DNA of 28,351 nt from Patescibacteria group bacterium (lineage in GTDB: Bacteria > Patescibacteriota > Patescibacteriia > UBA2169). The position numbers and the translations under genes are program-made. A model generated the notes under the pieces. It worked only from the letters and a program-made list of their open reading frames with translations. It was not told the origin of the DNA and did no database searches. The DNA lies in contig JAHJSI010000052.1 in the NCBI GenBank assembly GCA_018830465.1, positions 1 to 28,351 on the forward strand, given 5' to 3'. Below, piece by piece: positions 23,669 through 28,351 of this stretch. How positions within the stretch are numbered: the stretch's first letter is position 1; each line of letters starts with the position of its first letter.

Positions 23669-24333
23669 CCATAGAAGATTTAATAACAATTTACGAGACA
23701 AAAAAGAAAAAATTTGGAGACCAAGTATATCGCCATATCTCAGATGTTTTTATTGAAGCAAAACCGCAACATAAAGCAGATTTTAAAGGCAAGGACCATG
23801 AGCAATCTTGGCGCGCTTTCAAGGGAAAGAATTTGGAAAAATTAATTGAACATATAATTGTAGATGAGGTAGAGGAATTGGGCTTAGAGGTTGTAAATGG
23901 CAATTCGCTAGAGAGAAGCAAAGGGAAAAAATTATCTGAAAAATTGAGCAAAGTTAAAAGAAATCTTTTAATTGATTATGGAGAGTTTGGCTCGCATTTG
24001 CCTGATGTTGATATTATTATTTTTAATCCTAAAACTTCAGATGTTGTTGCTGTGTTTTCTAGTAAGGTAACTTTGCGAGAGAGAATTACGCAAACAGGGT
24101 ATTGGAAACTTAAACTTTCTGATGATGAAGCAACAAAGCATATTAAGGTTTACTTTGTGACTCCTGATGAGGATGGCACGCTTACATCAAAGAGTCCTGC
24201 TAAAAAAGGTAGGGCTATTGTTGAGGTTGATACTGATGGGAGTTATATTTTGAGTAAAGCTGATATTGAGGTGAGCGATAAGGTGAAGATGTTTGATCAG
24301 TTTATTGATGATTTAAAGAAAATTTATTTGTAA
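23665..24333 (+). CDS. Type II restriction endonuclease, BsaWI-like
   Basis: Probable type II endonuclease paired with the flanking methyltransferases. Seen: an N-terminal helical region with the DHEQSWRAFKGKNLEKLIEH block (about 44-63) and a PD-(D/E)xK-type core: PD at 113-114 in LPDVDIIIF, then SSK (132-134) and TLRERITQTGYWKLKL (136-151). The SxK..LRER..QT pattern recalls BsaWI-like enzymes, some of which cut CCGG-containing sites; this is from memory and the specificity is not claimed. 222 residues, complete. It overlaps the upstream methyltransferase by 4 bases and precedes a second one by 29 bases. Confidence 0.8.
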   Translation: MTIEDLITIYETKKKKFGDQVYRHISDVFIEAKPQHKADFKGKDHEQSWRAFKGKNLEKLIEHIIVDEVEELGLEVVNGNSLERSKGKKLSEKLSKVKRNLLIDYGEFGSHLPDVDIIIFNPKTSDVVAVFSSKVTLRERITQTGYWKLKLSDDEATKHIKVYFVTPDEDGTLTSKSPAKKGRAIVEVDTDGSYILSKADIEVSDKVKMFDQFIDDLKKIYL

Positions 24334-24362
24334 TAAAATTTTAAATTGGCGTAAAAACAAAA

Positions 24363-25040
24363 ATGCAAATTGAATCCACAACGCTTTGGGATTTTCCGAC
24401 GCAGAATTACGGCGATACGTCGCATGGGGATAATAAATTTAATGGAGTGACTCCTGCTTTTGTAATTTGGAATTTACTGCAGAGATACACAAAAGAAGGG
24501 GATAGAGTTGTTGACCCAATGGCAGGCAGTGGAACCACTATTGATGTTGCATTAGAACTCAACAGAAAAGTAAGAGCATATGATGTTCACCCAGTTAGAA
24601 AAGATATAATCAAGAATGATGCGCGAAAAATTCCTCTTCCTGACGATTATGTTGATTTTGTTTTTATAGATTCTCCTTATTCTGATAATATAAAATATTC
24701 TGATGAGCCAGATTGTATTGGCAAGATATCGTGCGAGAAAGAATTATTTTACGATGAATTAGAAAAAGTAGCTCAAGAAATTTTAAGAATATTAAAACCA
24801 GGAAAAGCAATGGGCTGGGTGATTGCGGACCAATGGATAAAAAAGAAATTTTCTGCGACAGGATTTTTAATGTGGCAAAGATTGGAAAAATATTTTGAGC
24901 CAATTGATATTATTTGCTTAACAAGACATAACCAAACATCAAACACAGGAGTTTGGCATAGTCGTGCTCGAGAATTCAATTTTTATTTGAGAGGATTTAA
25001 ATATCTATTTATAATGAGAAAGACTAACTATATCAAGTAG
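24363..25040 (+). CDS. Second DNA methyltransferase of the module
   Basis: A compact amino-methyltransferase. Seen: an N-terminal WDFPTQNYGDTSHGDNKFNG segment, AdoMet motif I DPMAGSGTT (51-59), YDVHP (about 74-78), and catalytic motif IV DSPY (103-106), followed by GKAMGWVIADQW. 225 residues with no large target-recognition domain. It lies 29 bases after the endonuclease in the same direction. It might methylate the other strand of an asymmetric or partly degenerate site, or act as a control or orphan enzyme. It converges with the M23 peptidase gene 23 bases away. No terminator was recognised between them. Confidence 0.85.
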   Translation: MQIESTTLWDFPTQNYGDTSHGDNKFNGVTPAFVIWNLLQRYTKEGDRVVDPMAGSGTTIDVALELNRKVRAYDVHPVRKDIIKNDARKIPLPDDYVDFVFIDSPYSDNIKYSDEPDCIGKISCEKELFYDELEKVAQEILRILKPGKAMGWVIADQWIKKKFSATGFLMWQRLEKYFEPIDIICLTRHNQTSNTGVWHSRAREFNFYLRGFKYLFIMRKTNYIK

Positions 25041-25063
25041 ATAATTATTAAAAGTATTTGATT

Positions 25064-26437
25064 TTATAGGTAGTCCAAAGGATTAACTCTGTTTCCACTG
25101 ACTCTAACTTCAAAATGAAGATGAGGTCCTGTTGAACGGCCTGTTGAGCCGATTGCCGCGATTACATCGCCTTTTTCCACGCGCGCGCCTTTTTTCGCAT
25201 AATTTTCATTATTGTGCGCGTATAATGTGTGAAAACCATTTCCATGGTCGATTATAATATAATATCCATATCCTCCGCTGTTCCAGCCGGATGTAATCAC
25301 AATGCCATCATCAGCAGCATAAATCGGCTGGCCTCTCTTATTTCCTATATCAATTCCGCTGTGCCGCCATCCAAGGAAATACTGCGTAACGCGCTTTGCT
25401 GTTGTCGGCCAATTAAGTTTGCCCGCGATTGGTTGAGCTGGTTTGAAAATATTTCTAATATCAGCTAAGCCAGAAGAATATGATGATACAGGCACGACTG
25501 GAGCAGGAGGAATTCCATCAGGAATAACAATCTTTGCTCCTATTTTCAGCTCTGACGCGTCCGCGAGCTTATTTACTTCAAGAATATCTTCTGTTTTTGC
25601 TCTATATTTAGAAGCAACCGCGTTTAATGTATCTCCTTGCTTTATAGTGTGCGTAACGCCTGTAATAGGTAAAATTATTAATTCTTGGCTTGGCTTTATA
25701 AAATCTCTTGGTCCTATGTTATTTGCCCAAAGAATTGTATTAGTGCTTAGATTGAAGTTTTCCGCTATTTCAGAAATTGTGTCTCCTTCTTGAACTATAT
25801 AAGTAATAATGCTATCTCTTAGTTTTGGAGTGATATTTGTTGCCGTGATATCTGGTTTTATTAGCGCGTCCCCAACTGAAGCGATAATTGCTTCTAAAAT
25901 ACCATCAGGAACTTCACCTGTTGGCTCTGTAGCGCTTTCAACGCCAATTTGAGCTAACGCGCGTTCTGGCGCAACATCTTTACTTGCTGAATAGTCTTTA
26001 TCAAGATTTGCCTGCTCTTGGATAAGCAGTTCAAAGTCGCTTTTCGCGGCAAGTATTTCATAAAGGCCTGAATTTTTTCCAATTTCTTCTGGTCTTATTT
26101 CCCTTGCTTTTATATTTGTTGCTGTGACAAAGAATAATAAAACAGTCAGTCCGCCATAAATAATTACATTGCGCGAGAAGTTTTCTTTGAATTGATCTCT
26201 TATGTAAATATTCGCTCTTTTTGCTTTTAATGCCAAAGCTTTTAATCTATGGTATATTGGCAATCCAAAAATCCGGACGATCATTTTTATCGCCCAAGTA
26301 ATAATGAATTTAATAATCCAAAGCAGCGCGCTTATTATTTTTAGGATAATGATAATAATGCTGCTTAAGAGCGTTAAAAGCAGTACGCCATTTTTCTTTG
26401 CCAGTATTATGTTTCTTGATTCTTGTCTTTTTTTCAT
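25064..26437 (-). CDS. Membrane-anchored LysM/M23 peptidoglycan endopeptidase
   Basis: Cell-wall hydrolase or envelope-remodelling factor. Seen: hydrophobic N-terminal segments (about 17-58) and a further membrane helix (90-107), a linker, two LysM peptidoglycan-binding domains (212-256 and 262-305), a Pro-rich linker (307-320), and an M23 LytM domain (about 343-457) with zinc ligands His359 and Asp363 (HSGID) and His441 (HLHFEV), plus His408 (LYAH); all catalytic residues are present. 457 residues. It is transcribed divergently from leuS. TTGACA-N17-CATACT (26467-26472 and 26444-26449, minus strand) predicts an RNA starting on the ATG itself. Confidence 0.93.
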   Translation of the reverse strand: MKKRQESRNIILAKKNGVLLLTLLSSIIIIILKIISALLWIIKFIITWAIKMIVRIFGLPIYHRLKALALKAKRANIYIRDQFKENFSRNVIIYGGLTVLLFFVTATNIKAREIRPEEIGKNSGLYEILAAKSDFELLIQEQANLDKDYSASKDVAPERALAQIGVESATEPTGEVPDGILEAIIASVGDALIKPDITATNITPKLRDSIITYIVQEGDTISEIAENFNLSTNTILWANNIGPRDFIKPSQELIILPITGVTHTIKQGDTLNAVASKYRAKTEDILEVNKLADASELKIGAKIVIPDGIPPAPVVPVSSYSSGLADIRNIFKPAQPIAGKLNWPTTAKRVTQYFLGWRHSGIDIGNKRGQPIYAADDGIVITSGWNSGGYGYYIIIDHGNGFHTLYAHNNENYAKKGARVEKGDVIAAIGSTGRSTGPHLHFEVRVSGNRVNPLDYL

Positions 26438-26472
26438 AAATTCAGTATGATTGTGTTAAGGCAATATGTCAA
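26423..26472. promoter_or_regulatory. Overlapping divergent promoters of the M23 gene and leuS
   Basis: Rightward: TTGTCT (26423-26428), 17 bases, TATGAT (26446-26451) for leuS, with AAGG as ribosome site at 26458-26461. Leftward: TTGACA (26467-26472), 17 bases, CATACT (26444-26449) for the M23 gene. The two -10 boxes share four bases, and each -35 lies in the other gene's start region. Confidence 0.65.
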
Positions 26473-28351
26473 CATATAATCATAAAACAATTGAGAAAAA
26501 ATGGCAAAAGCGGTATGAAGATGAGAGAATTTTTGAAGTTTCTGATAAAGTAAACCAGGACAAAAAGAAGTATATTTTAGATATGTTTCCATATCCTTCT
26601 GGAGAAGGGCTTCATGTGGGCCATCCTGAAGGATATACCGCGACTGACATCTATTCCAGATATCTGCGAATGAATGGTTTTGACGTGCTTCATCCAATTG
26701 GATGGGATTCTTTTGGCTTGCCAGCGGAGAATTATGCTATCAAGAAAAACATGCATCCAAAAGAAAGCATGAAAAAGAATATTGAGACATTTACGCGCCA
26801 GTTAAAGTCGTTTGGTTTTTCATATGATTGGTCGCGCGAGATATCTACATGCGATCCTGAATATTATAAATGGACGCAGTCACTGTTTTTGCAATTATAT
26901 AAAGCAGGCCTTGCCTATAAAAAAGAAGCCCCTGTTAATTGGTGCGAGTCATGTAAAACTGTTCTCGCGAATGAACAAGTTATCAATGGAAAATGCGAAA
27001 GATGCGACAATGAAGTTATTCAAAAGGATTTAGAACAATGGTTTTTTAAGATTACTCAATACGCAGAGCGTCTTTTGAAAAATTTAGATGGCTTGGATTG
27101 GCCAGAGCCGATTAAGTCAATGCAACGTAATTGGATAGGCAGAAGTGAAGGTGCGATGATAAAATTTAAAGTTGTCATTGCGAGCGAAGCTACTGCTGAG
27201 CGTGGCAATCTTATCGTTGATAAGATATCGCTTTACAATGACCAAAATCCTAGCGACGATAAGATTGCCGCGGTCGCGGGTACGCTCCCTCGCAATGACA
27301 TAAGTGTTTTTACCACTCGTCCAGATACTTTGTTTGGCGCGACATATATGGTGCTTGCGCCAGAGCATAAGTTTGTCAATGAAATGTGCGGTCAGATAGA
27401 GAACTGGGATGAGGTTGAGAAATATAAAAAACAAGCGTTATCAAAAAGCGCTTTAGAGAGAACTGATTTGTCTAAAGAGAAAACTGGCGTTGAGCTTAAA
27501 GGCGCGCGAGCGATTAATCCTGCCAACAATGAAGAAATTTTAATCTGGATTGCTGATTATGTTCTTTCATCTTATGGCACAGGCGCGATTATGGCTGTTC
27601 CAGCGCATGATGAGAGGGATTTTACGTTCGCGAAAAAGTTTGGTCTTGAAATTCGCGAGGTTATTAAAACAGACCAGGAATTGCCGTCAGTTGCGCGCGG
27701 CAAGATGGTAAATTCAGGTGAGTTTGATGGCATGGATTCAGAAGAAGCTAAAAAGAAAATTACAGATAAAGTTGGCGGAGAAATGACAGTGCAGTATAAA
27801 TTGCGTGATTGGTTGATTTCGCGTCAGCGATACTGGGGCGCGCCGATTCCAATAATATATTGCGATAAGTGTGGAGAACAGCCAGTGCCAGAAAAGGATC
27901 TTCCAGTTGAGTTGTCTGATGATGTGGATTTCCAACCAAAAGGGGAATCACCGCTTGCGCAGTCAAAATCATTCCAAAATGTAAAATGTCCAAAATGCGG
28001 AGCGCAGGCAAAGCGCGAAAGTGATACAATGGATACTTTTGTGGACTCTTCGTGGTATTTTTTGCGGTACACTGATCCAAAAAACGAAAAAGAATTCGCC
28101 GCAAAGAAAAAAATTAAAACATGGCTTCCTGTTGATACATATGTCGGAGGCGCGGAACACGCGGTTCTTCATCTTATGTACGCGCGTTTCTTCTGCATGG
28201 CATTGCATGATATAGGAATTTTGGATTTTGAAGAGCCATTTGCTTGTTTGCGCAACCAAGGTTTAATCATGGGTCCTGATGGACAAAAGATGTCAAAATC
28301 AAAAGGCAATGTTATAAATCCTGATGAAGTAGTAGGCAAATTAGGCGCTGA
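26466..28351 (+). CDS. leuS: Leucyl-tRNA synthetase, partial (3' end beyond window)
   Basis: Class I synthetase that charges tRNA-Leu. It is open from ATG 26466 to the window edge (628 codons). Seen: PYPSGEGLHVGHP with HVGH at 50-53 (the HIGH motif), zinc-type cysteines (CESC...CERC, about 159-178, and CDKCGE...CPKCGA), the CP1 editing domain with FTTRPDTLFGA and GTGAIMAVPAHDERD, and KMSKS at 608-612. The tRNA-binding domain is beyond the window. Odd: about 43 residues (236-278, after SEGAMIKFK and before DISVFTTRPDT) are encoded by a palindromic repeat element inserted in frame at the entrance to the editing domain. The reading frame is intact, so the gene is probably functional. Confidence 0.95.
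   Translation, partial: MSTYNHKTIEKKWQKRYEDERIFEVSDKVNQDKKKYILDMFPYPSGEGLHVGHPEGYTATDIYSRYLRMNGFDVLHPIGWDSFGLPAENYAIKKNMHPKESMKKNIETFTRQLKSFGFSYDWSREISTCDPEYYKWTQSLFLQLYKAGLAYKKEAPVNWCESCKTVLANEQVINGKCERCDNEVIQKDLEQWFFKITQYAERLLKNLDGLDWPEPIKSMQRNWIGRSEGAMIKFKVVIASEATAERGNLIVDKISLYNDQNPSDDKIAAVAGTLPRNDISVFTTRPDTLFGATYMVLAPEHKFVNEMCGQIENWDEVEKYKKQALSKSALERTDLSKEKTGVELKGARAINPANNEEILIWIADYVLSSYGTGAIMAVPAHDERDFTFAKKFGLEIREVIKTDQELPSVARGKMVNSGEFDGMDSEEAKKKITDKVGGEMTVQYKLRDWLISRQRYWGAPIPIIYCDKCGEQPVPEKDLPVELSDDVDFQPKGESPLAQSKSFQNVKCPKCGAQAKRESDTMDTFVDSSWYFLRYTDPKNEKEFAAKKKIKTWLPVDTYVGGAEHAVLHLMYARFFCMALHDIGILDFEEPFACLRNQGLIMGPDGQKMSKSKGNVINPDEVVGKLGA
27173..27300. repeat. Palindromic repeat element inside leuS
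   Basis: A 128-bp element. Outer arms TGTCATTGCGAG/CTCGCAATGACA (27173-27184 with 27289-27300, 12 bp perfect) and inner arms GGCAATCTTATCGT/ACGATAAGATTGCC (27204-27217 with 27256-27269, 14 bp perfect). The CATTGCGAG...GGCAATC layout resembles widespread bacterial palindromic repeats of the kind known in Rickettsia. It is translated in frame with no stop. Confidence 0.85.

Noticed and set aside
1..28351. CRISPR arrays, insertion sequences and rRNA genes
   Set aside because: No regularly spaced identical repeats of CRISPR length, no transposase and no rRNA sequence were seen.

Overview
The window looks like a core-genome stretch of an ultra-small bacterium of the Candidate Phyla Radiation (Patescibacteria). 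This is an inference from gene content: AT-rich DNA, a short IF2 with no rbfA after it, an LspA of only about 129 residues, a single Xer recombinase, a membrane-anchored LysM/M23 peptidase, a LabA-type NYN protein, and large secreted repeat proteins of a style common in that group. TAA, TAG and TGA are all used as stops (TGA ends xer and the first methyltransferase), so the standard bacterial code fits. The lineage inside the phylum cannot be fixed from the sequence.

Layout. 1-704 (minus): 5' part of a DHH phosphoesterase. 705-941: divergent promoters and a repeat-bearing infB leader. 942-4559 (plus): infB, a second DHH phosphoesterase (nrnA-like), clpP. 4560-7199 (plus): a long structured leader, rny (RNase Y) and a DsbA-like thiol oxidoreductase, closed by a strong terminator. 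7321-7530 (minus): a small orphan protein with its own promoter, perfect Shine-Dalgarno and terminator. 7729-7979 (minus): tRNA-His and tRNA-Arg with two copies of a palindromic hairpin element. 8017-8925 (minus): xerC/D. 9067-14308 (plus): rpsO, a secreted fibronectin-III protein, a NYN-domain protein and pnp. 14386-15957: an unknown single-pass membrane protein. 15959-16312: a strong promoter, a multi-hairpin RNA candidate and a terminator. 16342-18249: lspA and comM. 18313-22284: a giant secreted beta-helix/LCAT-like lipase and a small membrane protein. 22388-25040: a restriction-modification module (methyltransferase, BsaWI-like endonuclease, methyltransferase). 25064-26437 (minus): LysM/M23 peptidase. 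26466-28351 (plus): leuS, cut by the window end and carrying an in-frame palindromic repeat.

Themes. RNA turnover is concentrated here (rny, pnp, nrnA-type DHH proteins, NYN protein). A second theme is the cell surface: secreted FN3 and LCAT-like proteins, LspA, the DsbA-like protein and the LysM/M23 peptidase. Many genes have a -10 box (often with a TGN extension) ending about 6-10 bases before the ATG, which predicts leaderless or nearly leaderless mRNAs. A few genes (infB, rny, rpsO, the 69-residue protein) instead have real leaders, so these leaders are probably regulatory.

The most unusual items are the structured RNA candidate upstream of lspA, the palindromic repeat translated inside leuS, the paired palindromic hairpins around tRNA-His, the structured rny leader that can mask the ribosome site, and overlapping divergent promoters at xer/rpsO and at the M23 gene/leuS.
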